A stretch of 64,000 bases of DNA from Vibrio fluvialis (GCF_900460245.1 NZ_UHIP01000002.1:682001-746000), one strand, 5' to 3'; counted from the stretch's first letter, positions 53,337 through 62,638 are shown. The notes: a model not told the origin generated them from the sequence alone. Numbers and translations are program-made.

Positions 53337-54416
53337 ATGGATGCCGATCTTCGCCAACAATGCCACACCTTTATCGCGGGCAACCATGAACCGGATCCGG
53401 CGACACTGTTTCGCCAGATGGCAGACTGGTGCCAGGAGCATGATGCTGTGCATGATGCTTACGGAGAAGGAAAAACCATTCAGAATTTTGAACAGCAGGT
53501 CGCTGAGCTACTGGGCTTTGAGGCCGCGCTGTTTGTGATCACGGGTACCATGACCCAGCCAACCGCGTTGCAGTTGGTGTGTCAGGAAAAACGTTGCCCG
53601 GTGGTTGCGATGCACGAAACCTGTCACATCTTTGCGCATGAAGCGCAGGGCTATCAGATGCAGCAACGCTTTCAGGTACTGCCCGTCGGCGATCGCCATC
53701 GTCCGTGGAATGTCAAAGATCTTAAAGCCTGGCCGGATGAAATTGCGGCGGCGGTGTACGAACTGCCGATGCGTGAGATTGGTGGTCAGCTGCCAAGTTG
53801 GCAACAACTGGAAGAGGTCAAAACATACTGCGCCGAGCAGGGTATCCACCTGCACATGGACGGTGCGCGCTTATGGGAATCGGCCGCGTATTATCAGAAG
53901 AGTTATCGTGATATTGCTAAGGGGTTTAGCACCGCGTATGTCTCTTTGTATAAAGGCGTGAATGGCCTTGGTGGCTCAATGTTGCTTGGCAGCAAAGCCT
54001 TTATTCAGAAAGCGGCCGTGTGGATGCGCCGTCAGGGCGGCAACGTATATCATCGCACACCTTATGTGGTCTCGGCTGCGATGCAGTTTGAACAGCGCCT
54101 TGCGATGATGCCCGCGCTATACGAGCGCACGCAACAGGTTTATCAAATCCTGCTTGAATATCCGGAATTTGTGCTCAACCCGATTGAGCCGCAGGCCAAC
54201 ATGCTGCACCTCTATCTGCCACTAAGCGTCGACAATGCGATCGTACTGCGTAACCGTCTGGCGTCAGACAAGAAAATCTGGCTAGGCAACCCGCAGAGTG
54301 CACCGCAACCGAATCAAAGCTTCATTGAGTGGTATGTGGGTGACCGGTTGCTCAACATACCTGATCACCAACTGATTGAAGTGCTGGATTGGGTGCGAGA
54401 GCAGCTTAGCCAATAA
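53337..54416 (+). CDS. Threonine-aldolase-like PLP enzyme (beta-eliminating lyase family)
   Basis: 359 aa of fold-type I PLP protein. The PLP lysine is K206 in VSLYKGVNGLGG and the pyridine-nitrogen Asp is D175 in HLHMDGARLWES. 'DAYGEGKTIQNFEQQVAELL' fits the N-terminal segment of low-specificity L-threonine aldolases, which split threonine to glycine and acetaldehyde. The true substrate may be another beta-hydroxy amino acid. It precedes the 961-aa protein by 21 nt, so they may share a transcript. Confidence 0.85.
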   Translation: MDADLRQQCHTFIAGNHEPDPATLFRQMADWCQEHDAVHDAYGEGKTIQNFEQQVAELLGFEAALFVITGTMTQPTALQLVCQEKRCPVVAMHETCHIFAHEAQGYQMQQRFQVLPVGDRHRPWNVKDLKAWPDEIAAAVYELPMREIGGQLPSWQQLEEVKTYCAEQGIHLHMDGARLWESAAYYQKSYRDIAKGFSTAYVSLYKGVNGLGGSMLLGSKAFIQKAAVWMRRQGGNVYHRTPYVVSAAMQFEQRLAMMPALYERTQQVYQILLEYPEFVLNPIEPQANMLHLYLPLSVDNAIVLRNRLASDKKIWLGNPQSAPQPNQSFIEWYVGDRLLNIPDHQLIEVLDWVREQLSQ

Positions 54417-54437
54417 CGATTTACGGAATCTCCGTCT

Positions 54438-57323
54438 ATGTCTTATTTGAAATTGACTCATCAGACACCGCTCATTGCAGCGGTGTCTGCCTGTTTACTG
54501 GCCTCTCCCGCTCAGGCGGCGTTGGGGGACACGCCCATCATCGGCGGCGTGTTTAACTCCGCTGAGATCCTCAAAAATCAGATTGTCTCATCGCTCAGCT
54601 ATTCGACCACCGTGGCGCGTGATGCCACTATTTTTACTATCGCGGGAGTGTCGCTCGATACCTACATTCTGACTTTACCGCTGGACGCGAAAGTCAAAGC
54701 TCGCGTCATTAAGCAAATTTCCGATCCGGGCTACGCCATTCCGCTCGGCTACTTCCTCTATCAGTATTACGACCGTTACACCGGGATTGAGCCGGGTGAT
54801 CAGTTCAAAGCGTATCTTAGCAGCGTGTACGACGAGCAAGCGCTCAAAGGCTTTGAACACAGTCTGTATCATGTGGGTGATAAGCCGACGGATGAAACCC
54901 AGATGCGCAGTAAAGATCAGGCGCATCAGGAAGGGATTAAAGTTGATCGCGATTTCATCGCGACTTTGGTGACGCTGTATGATGCGTTGGTGCAGGTGGG
55001 CGAGTGGCAAAATGTGGCTCAGTTGCCGCAGCAGTATCAATACCTGAGCGGCAGTGCGCAAGACAAAGCGTTGGTCGCTAAAATTCAACCCATAGTGGTT
55101 GGGCTGCTGGAGAAAGCCTCATCTGGCATGCAGGACGGCGATATGAAAAATGCGCTGCTGGCGGTGATGGAAGATGCCAAACCCGCCAATGCCAGCAAAA
55201 TCAACAACAAAGCAGAAGCTGTGACCGTCAGTCTGATCGATTTTGTGCGCCTCAATGTGCTCAAAGGGTATCGCCAGTTTTTGTATCAGCAGGAGCGTAC
55301 TGAACGCTTGACGGATTGGCTGGTGGACACGCTCGACAGTAACCCGGCACAAGTCGCGGATTTTCTGCGTTCTCAGCAGCAGCGCCGTTTTGCGGTGCAG
55401 ATTACCGTCGATGGTTTGCAACAAGGCCTGATGCAGGGGCTGGTTGATCCGAGTAAGCCATTTATCGGCGAAGTGCACCGCCGTCAGGTAAATGCGGAGT
55501 CGGTACGTTCGCCGTTGACTCATGAACAGCCTGAGCATCAGCAGCAGGTGCGCTTTATGCAAATCCTCGCCGAACAGCCGTATCACGATCCCTATTACTT
55601 GCCGTTCTTTAAGCGCCTTTATCGTAGTGAGCACAGCAATATCGTTCAGGTAGGGATTTCCTCGACGCCCACCATCAGCGTGCGCAACCTGCCGCTGATC
55701 AAAACGGGGGCGAAAGTCTCCGGCGATGGCGGTACCGGCATTCCCAATTTCCACTTTGTCGATCGCCAACAAGACCGGGCGTATTACTTCTACGGCAATG
55801 ATGCATTGCAGCTCGATAAGCTGGTTGGTGAACGTCATGTCAAAACTATGTTTGATCGTTTGGACTACCTCAAAACGCTTAACTGCAACGCGCAATACGA
55901 CTGGAATGCGCACGTCACGTACGATGGCTTAATCAACCTCGGTGTCGGCGAGGCGCAGCGCGATTTTGGTGAGAAACGCTGCTTGCGCGACCTTGAATCG
56001 CGGGCGAAAGTGGAGCAATCGCTGAATGGCGTGCGCGCGACACTGATTGAGCAGGTAAGTCACTATCAGGACATTTCCAAATGGGATTTCTACACTCGCC
56101 TGAGCCGCAAATGGTCGTTGCAACAAGCACTGGCCGAATACGCCGAGCAAGACATCAACGGTTTGCCGGATTACACCCTGGTGTACAACCCGTGGCCGGA
56201 TCATTTTGCGCATTTTACCGGCCCGTTCAGCGATGAAGTCATCATGCCCACGGGCGAGCTTAACCGTCTTGATTACTGGTTAGGGCGGATGGAAAGTGCT
56301 TATCGGGATGCAGGTGTGTATGAGCGCACTTTGTGGGGTATGGCGGGGGACCACGGCCTGGCGCCGGTCTATTTTGCGCTCAATCCGGAAAAGCAGATCT
56401 TCACTCCGCTGGCGAAAGAACTCGGAATCCCGATTCATCTGGAGAAAATCTCCTCAGATGAAGGTGAAGGGCCGAAGCTGACCAACGCGCTCAATCCGCC
56501 TGGCTATCATCAGGTCGATGTGGTGGTTGCGTCGACCGCGGGCGGTAACTTCATGCTGGATTTCTTTAACGCCAAAGCAGGCTGGACAGTGCAACCGGTG
56601 TATCAGGAACTGACCCAATGGCAACCCGCAGAGAGCGAGAAACCCATCGATGTTATTGCCGAGAGCGTGACCCGTCTTGGCGATACGCTGGATTATCTGG
56701 CGGTCCGCGAAAGCGCCTGCAATTTGAAGCAATGTGCGGTGCGTCTGATTGGCGAACGCGACGGTCAGCGGGTGGATGAAATTATCCGCAAGCAGGGCGA
56801 CAAGCTCTATTACGCTGGCGTAAATGGTAAAGCGCGTCTGCTGGATGTGCAGGTGCTCAACCCGTATCTGTCACGCCCGAGCGAGCTGGCACTCAGCCAT
56901 TACGCCAAGCTGGTGGATAAATGCCTGTATAAAGCGACCGCAGATCACGTCGCAAGTTGGTGTAATGCCAATCAATGGCGTGATTTGACCCGCTTTAGCG
57001 CGCGGCCGGATTCCGTCAATCAGTTAGCAGCCATCTACGAAGAGGACCGTGCTGGCACCGTCAACCTGTTCCCGCGTGATGGTATTGGCTACAACACCAA
57101 AGTGCCGGGACGTCATGCCGGGGAAAGTTATCTGGAAAAAGATGCGTTTCTGGGCTTTTGGGGCGCGCCGGTGGGAGCCAATAAAAAGCCGCTGCTGAGT
57201 GAAGCGAACGGCTCATTGGCACCGACATTGTTTGAATATTTAACCGGCGAAACGGTAGTGCCGGGTCAAAATGGTTGGGGCTTTCCATCGCTGCTGAATA
57301 AGCTCGATATTCACAATCAGTAA
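54438..57323 (+). CDS. Large exported alkaline phosphatase superfamily protein, unknown substrate
   Basis: 961 aa. A signal peptide ends SPAQA at about 27. Residues about 28-310 have no family I recognise and are helical. The enzyme core spans about 315-961 and has the metal and catalytic residues of the phosphodiesterase/phosphatase superfamily: D325 (ITVDGLQQG), T433 as nucleophile in GGTGIPNFHF, D588/H592 (WPDHFAHF), D638/H639 (MAGDHG) and H893 (GRHAGES). About 100 residues separate D325 from T433, longer than usual. No close described homolog comes to mind. A Cys-containing C-terminal half suggests disulfides. It is probably periplasmic or secreted. The residue assignments are inference from motif order. 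Confidence 0.8.
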   Translation: MSYLKLTHQTPLIAAVSACLLASPAQAALGDTPIIGGVFNSAEILKNQIVSSLSYSTTVARDATIFTIAGVSLDTYILTLPLDAKVKARVIKQISDPGYAIPLGYFLYQYYDRYTGIEPGDQFKAYLSSVYDEQALKGFEHSLYHVGDKPTDETQMRSKDQAHQEGIKVDRDFIATLVTLYDALVQVGEWQNVAQLPQQYQYLSGSAQDKALVAKIQPIVVGLLEKASSGMQDGDMKNALLAVMEDAKPANASKINNKAEAVTVSLIDFVRLNVLKGYRQFLYQQERTERLTDWLVDTLDSNPAQVADFLRSQQQRRFAVQITVDGLQQGLMQGLVDPSKPFIGEVHRRQVNAESVRSPLTHEQPEHQQQVRFMQILAEQPYHDPYYLPFFKRLYRSEHSNIVQVGISSTPTISVRNLPLIKTGAKVSGDGGTGIPNFHFVDRQQDRAYYFYGNDALQLDKLVGERHVKTMFDRLDYLKTLNCNAQYDWNAHVTYDGLINLGVGEAQRDFGEKRCLRDLESRAKVEQSLNGVRATLIEQVSHYQDISKWDFYTRLSRKWSLQQALAEYAEQDINGLPDYTLVYNPWPDHFAHFTGPFSDEVIMPTGELNRLDYWLGRMESAYRDAGVYERTLWGMAGDHGLAPVYFALNPEKQIFTPLAKELGIPIHLEKISSDEGEGPKLTNALNPPGYHQVDVVVASTAGGNFMLDFFNAKAGWTVQPVYQELTQWQPAESEKPIDVIAESVTRLGDTLDYLAVRESACNLKQCAVRLIGERDGQRVDEIIRKQGDKLYYAGVNGKARLLDVQVLNPYLSRPSELALSHYAKLVDKCLYKATADHVASWCNANQWRDLTRFSARPDSVNQLAAIYEEDRAGTVNLFPRDGIGYNTKVPGRHAGESYLEKDAFLGFWGAPVGANKKPLLSEANGSLAPTLFEYLTGETVVPGQNGWGFPSLLNKLDIHNQ

Positions 57324-57325
57324 CT

Positions 57326-57342
57326 TATCACCTGAGGTGATA
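57326..57342. repeat. Perfect palindrome TATCACCT-G-AGGTGATA
   Basis: An 8-bp inverted repeat with a single central base lies directly after the 961-aa gene, in the gap between convergent genes. No T-run follows. Confidence 0.5.
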
Positions 57343-57350
57343 TCTCCCTC

Positions 57351-58271
57351 TTAGCCAGACGCTGCGTTCGCGATTAACGCGCGTCTGGCTTTGTCGTTCT
57401 GATAACCCCATACGCTTGCGGCAACGGTGAGCACCCCAACCCATGACATCAGGCTGAGCGTGGTGCCAAATAGCGCGTAATCAAACAGAATCGTCAGCAC
57501 CGGAATGCAGTAGAACAGCACGCTGACCTGACTGGCGGACTGATGTTTGAGCATCAGCATCAACAGCAGCAACGCGCCGGTCGACACCACCACACTCATC
57601 CACAGTAGTGAGATGACAAGCGGCGTATTCCACTGCATCTGCCAGGGTTGCGTCAGTTGGATAAGGCTGAAAATAACCAGTGCTACACTGTTCTGACACA
57701 CTACCGAATCCAGATTGTCGAGCTTGATTCGGCCTTGGCAAATGGTGCCAAAAGTAATCGCTGCCAATGCCAGTATCGCCAGACCTATCCCGCTCCAGTT
57801 CAGCGCGTCCAGTTGCGCCGACCCAGCGACTGCAAGGCTCAGCCCTATAAATCCAAACAGCAGAAACAGCATTGCGCGTCGGCTCTGACGTTGCCCGGTC
57901 AGCAGTGGTGTCAGGAGTGGTTGTAAGCCCAAAATGACGGTAACGATGCCCGGAGACAGACCTGTTGAGATCGCCAGAAAGTAACCACTGAGATAGCCGG
58001 CCTGCAATAGCAAGCCGGAGCCCAGTAGGTTCCACCGGGTAGCCCCAGTGGTGTGAGACAGATTGGGTCGCCAGCGGCCGCGCATCAGGCGCAGTAATAA
58101 CAGTGTCAGCGTGAAAGAAATGGCCGAACGGGCAATCAGAAAGCTCCAGACGGAAGCGTGTTCTAAGCCGAGCTTGACCATCACCGCACCACTGCTCCAC
58201 ATCAGAAGAAACAGAGTCGGCGCCAGTGTCAGCAGGGAATAAGGTTGGTTGAAACGTATTGAACGCGACAT
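57351..58271 (-). CDS. EamA/DMT family transporter
   Basis: 306 aa with ten membrane helices in two EamA repeats: LFLLMWSSGAVMVKLGLEHA at the start and 'SVLFYCIPVLTILFDYALFG' near the end. It probably exports a small metabolite or amino acid. It follows an AraC gene on the same strand after 152 nt, suggesting control by that regulator. The start at 58271 has only a weak site. Confidence 0.88.
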   Translation of the reverse strand: MSRSIRFNQPYSLLTLAPTLFLLMWSSGAVMVKLGLEHASVWSFLIARSAISFTLTLLLLRLMRGRWRPNLSHTTGATRWNLLGSGLLLQAGYLSGYFLAISTGLSPGIVTVILGLQPLLTPLLTGQRQSRRAMLFLLFGFIGLSLAVAGSAQLDALNWSGIGLAILALAAITFGTICQGRIKLDNLDSVVCQNSVALVIFSLIQLTQPWQMQWNTPLVISLLWMSVVVSTGALLLLMLMLKHQSASQVSVLFYCIPVLTILFDYALFGTTLSLMSWVGVLTVAASVWGYQNDKARRALIANAASG

Positions 58272-58423
58272 GAGACATTCTCGGTGAACAAAAATCAGTA
58301 ACACCGATAGTAGAGCGATTATTTTTTAAAATTGTGCAGAAAGGACACTTTGCTACGCCGAGATGGTGCTTTTCGTGTTGCCACCGCTACAAGTTCACCA
58401 TATGTATTGTTGGGATGGAAAAC

Positions 58424-59131
58424 TTACTTGGCGTAGAACTTGGGCGGCTGGCCAAAATAACGGCTGAAACTGCGGCTGAAAGCGGAAGGATCCTGAAAGC
58501 CCACTTGCTCAGCAATCAGACCAATCGGGTAGTCGGAGTGAGTCAGCAGTGCGCGGGCACGCTCCATTCTCAGTTGGGTAAGGTACTGAAACGTCGTCAT
58601 CCCCAGATTGGCTTTGAACAGGTTCTTGTATTGAGTGGTGCTCAGGCACGCAATGTTGGCCAGCTCAATGATGGTCAGTGAACGGGCCAGATTATCGCGC
58701 ATTGTCTGCACCGCTTTTTGAATTCGCGGGTCGATTTTGCGCGCAAAGCTCTGGCGAGCCAACAGCGCCAGAAACAGCTCCAGCGTCATGGCTTCAATGT
58801 GTTTATCAACCTGCGCACTGAGCTGCTTGTCGACGAACTGAATGTACGCCAACGCTGAAGGATCAAGCAGAAAACTCACGACTTCCGACTGAGTCAGATT
58901 GGCAGGCAGTTCGTTGAGATCGGCAACCAGAAAACGGAACGCTTCCGGCGCGCTGAAATCGTGGCGCGATCCGGCGCGAATCACCACGCAATCGCCCAAA
59001 CCAGATTTGAGCACGACATCATCGACCACAATGTCGATGTAGCCCGATAGCGGCAACACCAACTGGTGATAGTGGTGCATGTGGCTGGTGGAGTGGGCAG
59101 TGTAGGAGCGAATCGACAGACGGTTGCGCAT
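58424..59131 (-). CDS. AraC family transcriptional regulator
   Basis: 235 aa from the ATG at 59131, two bases after the GFA gene stop. The short cupin-like sensor (HMHHYHQLVLPLSGYIDI) and the helix-turn-helix pair (LTIIELANIACLSTTQYKNL; 'YPIGLIAEQVGFQDPSAFSR') are clear. It is third in the PhzF-GFA-AraC-EamA series on one strand, so it likely controls the exporter or the whole group. Confidence 0.88.
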   Translation of the reverse strand: MRNRLSIRSYTAHSTSHMHHYHQLVLPLSGYIDIVVDDVVLKSGLGDCVVIRAGSRHDFSAPEAFRFLVADLNELPANLTQSEVVSFLLDPSALAYIQFVDKQLSAQVDKHIEAMTLELFLALLARQSFARKIDPRIQKAVQTMRDNLARSLTIIELANIACLSTTQYKNLFKANLGMTTFQYLTQLRMERARALLTHSDYPIGLIAEQVGFQDPSAFSRSFSRYFGQPPKFYAK

Positions 59132-59133
59132 TG

Positions 59134-59493
59134 TTAATCCAGATAACGCCACGAATCGGCGCCGTCAAAGTGGCGAATGGTCAAGGCCTGTTGGACCACG
59201 GCATCAAACATTCGATAGTTGACAGCAAGGCGCTCGCTGCCCGTGCCCGGAGCCGCCGTGTAATGGGTGACGCAGCCGCATCCTTTACAGCGCTGAAACT
59301 CAATACATTGATCACCCCATACATACTGTTCAAGACCCGCCCCCTGATCGATGACCTTAACTTCAGGTTGAGTAAAGTAACCCCAAAGCGCGCCATAACG
59401 GCGACAAATAGAGCAGTTGCATTCAGTGGCTGTCGTGGTGAGACGCGGGATCTCCAAACTGATGTTGCTGCAGTGACAGTGTCCACGAATCAT
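59134..59493 (-). CDS. GFA family protein (glutathione-dependent formaldehyde-activating / CENP-V fold)
   Basis: 119 aa from the ATG at 59493 (AAGGACG upstream). Zinc-binding cysteines appear in order: GHCHC, CNCSIC, CKGCGC. GFA proteins were named for a role in glutathione-formaldehyde adduct formation, now disputed, and many have other or unknown roles. It overlaps closely with PhzF upstream and AraC downstream. Confidence 0.9.
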   Translation of the reverse strand: MIRGHCHCSNISLEIPRLTTTATECNCSICRRYGALWGYFTQPEVKVIDQGAGLEQYVWGDQCIEFQRCKGCGCVTHYTAAPGTGSERLAVNYRMFDAVVQQALTIRHFDGADSWRYLD

Positions 59494-59537
59494 AATGTCG
59501 TCCTTCCTGAGTTGAGGTTTCAACGGCATCAAACGTG

Positions 59538-60332
59538 CTAAGTAACGTGAATGTTGCCACGCAGATAGAGCACGCCATGGCCGGAAACGATGACGCGATC
59601 GCCTTGCAATTCGCACTGCAGCAAACCGCCACGTTGTGACGCCTGATAAGCGAGAAGCTTGGTTTTACCCAGACGTTCGCCCCAGAAGGGTGCCAGTCCG
59701 GCATGAATTGAACCCGTCACCGGATCCTCATCACCGCCATTGGCGGGCCAGAAATAGCGCGAGATAAAATCATAGTCGGCCGATTTGGCCGTCGCAACCA
59801 CATCATACGGTGCGAGTTGTTTGAGTTTTTGGTTATCGCGCAGCACCTGAGTCACCGCTGCTTCATCCTTGTACACCGCAAAATAGGCTTGAGGGCTGAG
59901 AAGCACTTCATCAGGCTTGATGGAAAGCCCTTCCAGTAAAGCGGCTGGAATGTCACTGACAGGTTGCGGCGCGCGATTGGGAAAGCTCATCGCGATGCGC
60001 TTGTCCGCCGACTGGGTCACGCTGAGTGTGCCGACGGCGGCAGTATCGAACGTCAATGTATCGCCTCCGCCAAAGTGATTGAACAACACGTAAGCGGAGG
60101 CCAGTGTCGCATGGCCACAGAAATCAATTTCGGTCAGAGGAGAAAACCAGCGGATGGCGTAATGGTCCGCAGCAAGGCGTTTGATGAACGCGGTTTCAGA
60201 GAGGTTGTTTTCCTGGGCAATGGCGAGCATGAGCTCGTCGCTCAGCCAGTCCGTGACAGGGACAACGGCGGCCGAGTTGCCCTTAAAGCGTTCGGTGGTA
60301 AAGGCATCAACCACAAACAGTTCCAGTTCCAT
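59538..60332 (-). CDS. PhzF family isomerase-like protein
   Basis: 264 aa from the ATG at 60332 behind GGGAGAAA. The two-lobed PhzF fold is recognisable: 'LFVVDAFTTERFKGNSAAVV' opens it, the catalytic Glu is E46 in NNLSETAFI, and 'FCGHATLASAYVLFN' follows. PhzF isomerises an intermediate of phenazine synthesis, but family members such as YddE have no known substrate. There is no phenazine cluster here. It is the first gene of the minus-strand group. Confidence 0.9.
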   Translation of the reverse strand: MELELFVVDAFTTERFKGNSAAVVPVTDWLSDELMLAIAQENNLSETAFIKRLAADHYAIRWFSPLTEIDFCGHATLASAYVLFNHFGGGDTLTFDTAAVGTLSVTQSADKRIAMSFPNRAPQPVSDIPAALLEGLSIKPDEVLLSPQAYFAVYKDEAAVTQVLRDNQKLKQLAPYDVVATAKSADYDFISRYFWPANGGDEDPVTGSIHAGLAPFWGERLGKTKLLAYQASQRGGLLQCELQGDRVIVSGHGVLYLRGNIHVT

Positions 60333-60409
60333 ATTTTCTCCCGATTCCCTCTGATGTTTGATTGTCCAACATACAGAAAATCAGGCATATAGCAACGGGG
60401 AAGCACAGA

Positions 60410-60437
60410 GAAAAGCCGGGGCTTAAAGCCCGCCCCG
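60410..60437 (-). terminator. Probable terminator after the Met-rich protein gene
   Basis: GGGCTT/AAGCCC core with GC-rich extension and TTTT on the minus strand, past the stop at 60449. Confidence 0.55.
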
Positions 60438-60448
60438 ACAATAACCAA

Positions 60449-60985
60449 TTAGTTTTCCATCATCTGCATGGCTTTTTTCATCAGGATCGGTTTGAGGCGT
60501 TGCGCTGCTTTTTTGTCTTCATCAGTCATGCAGCGGTTCAGCAGTTCAATCACGTTGTTCTGATTGGCAATTTCCGCTTCGAGCTCGCTACGGCTCTCCG
60601 CTGGCAGGGATTTCAGTAACGATTCGCTGGATTTGAGCATCATCTGCATCTCTTCCATCATCATCCACTGCATTTTGTGGGTGAACTCGAAGTACTCAAC
60701 CGGTGACATGCCATGATGTTTGGCTGCTGCTTCCACATCCGCGACCTCTTTGGCGGGGGCTGAAGCGACGGCCTGTTGATAGTGGCGTTGCCAGTCACAG
60801 TGCGCCGCGTAGGTCAGTGGCATCGTTGTCTCGTCGGTGTCAAAAGAATCCTCTGCGGTTGCGTCGAGCTCTTCGGTCACCTGCATGTAAGTATCGAGGT
60901 TTTTCTCAGTCAGTACGGTTTTCGCAAAGCCTGATGTTGAGCAGAGTAGCAGTAGCAGACCTGCCCATACCGGGGTGTGTTTCAT
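60449..60985 (-). CDS. Exported Met-rich helical protein, unknown function
   Basis: 178 aa from the ATG at 60985 behind AAAGGAA. The signal peptide is about 21 residues (STSGFAK). The mature protein is helical and acidic with two Cys (C63, C152). Seven Met fall in twelve residues (105-116) and a second Met-rich patch lies at the C-terminus (MKKAMQMME). The family is not known to me. Met clusters can bind copper(I) or lipids, which is only a suggestion. Confidence 0.75.
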   Translation of the reverse strand: MKHTPVWAGLLLLLCSTSGFAKTVLTEKNLDTYMQVTEELDATAEDSFDTDETTMPLTYAAHCDWQRHYQQAVASAPAKEVADVEAAAKHHGMSPVEYFEFTHKMQWMMMEEMQMMLKSSESLLKSLPAESRSELEAEIANQNNVIELLNRCMTDEDKKAAQRLKPILMKKAMQMMEN

Positions 60986-61156
60986 TTCGTCGTTCCTTTG
61001 AAAGTTAAGCCAGCTGGCGTTGAAGTTATTGTTATGATTTTCAGCACGTTAATCACGGCATGAGAAGTCTAGGAGCTGGCGATGAAACTGTCTATCTCTT
61101 GTGCAATGTTGTGCTTAAAATCTTAGACACAAGACGCTTTGCGCTGGCATTCGCGC

Positions 61157-62533
61157 TTAAAGGCGCACGTGCTGCTTGATGACCGTCATCAGCCTAGCCA
61201 GTTCTCCGGTTATCTCTTCGCTTGGCGCAAAGCCGATATTAATGCGTAGGCAGTCCTGATAGCGCTCAGACTCTGTAAACCAAGGGCCGATACGAATATC
61301 AAGCTGCGCCTGCTCAGCAGCCTCACCGACGGCTTTGGCATTGAGGCCGGGGATCTGCATCCATAACACCAAACCACCATCGGGCTGCGTAATCCGGCTG
61401 CCTGTTGGCAGATGTTCACTCAGGTAATTGAGGTAGTAGGCTTTGTGCTGACTGAGTTGGTAACGCACCCGTTTGAGATGACTGGCGTAAGCGCCGGAGT
61501 CGATAAAATCGGCCAGTGCATATTGAATCAGCGTTGGCACGCCCAAGGCTCGTTTCAAATACGGCTGAAAAAAGCGCCCCGGGCGGCACCAGCCAATCCG
61601 ATAACTGGGGGACAAGGTTTTCGATACTGAGCCACACCACAGAACGTATCCGCCGTCATCGTAATACGCGGCGGGCAGCAGTGGCTGATGGCGATGGGGC
61701 AGTTCCAGATAGACGTCATCTTCAATTACGGGCACCCGGTAGTGATTAGCAAGTTTAGCCAAGCGCTCCTTTTGCTGGCTGGAGAGCGTAATACCCTGTG
61801 GGTTCATGTGGGTGGTGCAGAACAAACCTGCCTGCACTTGGCCACATTGAAGGTGCTGTTCGAACTGATCGAGGTCGATGCCATCAGCCAGAGAGGGAAT
61901 TTCGATAATGCGCAATGAAAGTTGGGAGAGCAAATCCAACAAGCCATTGTAACAGGGCGAACTGACGGCCACGGTGTCGCCGGGTTGTGTACAAACCTGC
62001 AGTGCGTTTTTGACCGCATCCATACAACCGTGAGTGATCACCAGCTCCTGTGCGTTGAGCGCAAAGCCGCAGTGCGTGAAATGAGTGGCGAGTGCGTTGA
62101 GCAGGGCTGGTTCGCCTTGGGTTTCCGGGTAATAGGTTATTTTGTTGGCGGCCCGTTTCATCGCTCGGCGCAGGCTGCGATCCAGCGCCTGCTGCGTGGG
62201 ATTATCCAGTTGCAAACGCGATGTACCGAGTGGCCCGCAAGGTGCCAGCGTGCGGCTGCGAATGGTGGTCGGCGTGGTGACGGTGCTGCGAAAAGGTGGC
62301 CAGCTCGGCGGCGGTGCAATCTGGCTTTGCTGAGCAATAAAGAATCCGGCCTGCGGCCGGGCAACCAACCAGCCTTGCGCTTCGAGTTCAGCATAGCAAC
62401 TGACGGCAGTCGAGACACTGACGCCATGTTGGCTGGCGAACTGGCGCAGCGACAACATACGATCGCCTGGCGTCAGTTTCCCTGCCTCAATATCGTGAAC
62501 AAATTTCTCTGCCAGTTGTTTATACCGCGCCAT
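61157..62533 (-). CDS. MocR-type GntR regulator with aminotransferase domain
   Basis: 458 aa. The N-terminal winged helix (LRQFASQHGVSVSTAVSCYA) is joined by a Pro-rich linker to a class I aminotransferase domain with PLP lysine K305 in GSVSKTLSPSYRIGW. MocR proteins bind direct repeats and respond to PLP or amino acids. A candidate direct repeat lies between it and the divergent EamA gene, so it probably controls that exporter. Confidence 0.92.
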   Translation of the reverse strand: MARYKQLAEKFVHDIEAGKLTPGDRMLSLRQFASQHGVSVSTAVSCYAELEAQGWLVARPQAGFFIAQQSQIAPPPSWPPFRSTVTTPTTIRSRTLAPCGPLGTSRLQLDNPTQQALDRSLRRAMKRAANKITYYPETQGEPALLNALATHFTHCGFALNAQELVITHGCMDAVKNALQVCTQPGDTVAVSSPCYNGLLDLLSQLSLRIIEIPSLADGIDLDQFEQHLQCGQVQAGLFCTTHMNPQGITLSSQQKERLAKLANHYRVPVIEDDVYLELPHRHQPLLPAAYYDDGGYVLWCGSVSKTLSPSYRIGWCRPGRFFQPYLKRALGVPTLIQYALADFIDSGAYASHLKRVRYQLSQHKAYYLNYLSEHLPTGSRITQPDGGLVLWMQIPGLNAKAVGEAAEQAQLDIRIGPWFTESERYQDCLRINIGFAPSEEITGELARLMTVIKQHVRL

Positions 62534-62546
62534 GCTGTCACCAAAT

Positions 62547-62586
62547 TGTACTGGTTAAATTTTATAAAATTGTATCTGTACTGTTT
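62547..62586. promoter_or_regulatory. Direct-repeat operator between mocR and eamA
   Basis: TGTACTGGTT (62547-62556) and TGTACTGTTT (62577-62586) are direct repeats whose starts are 30 nt apart, with AT-rich sequence between. This fits the MocR/GabR mode of binding. Confidence 0.7.
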
Positions 62587-62638
62587 TTGTTCGGCAAGGG
62601 AGACTTGGGTGACAAGGTTAAAAGTCAGGAGATAAGCA

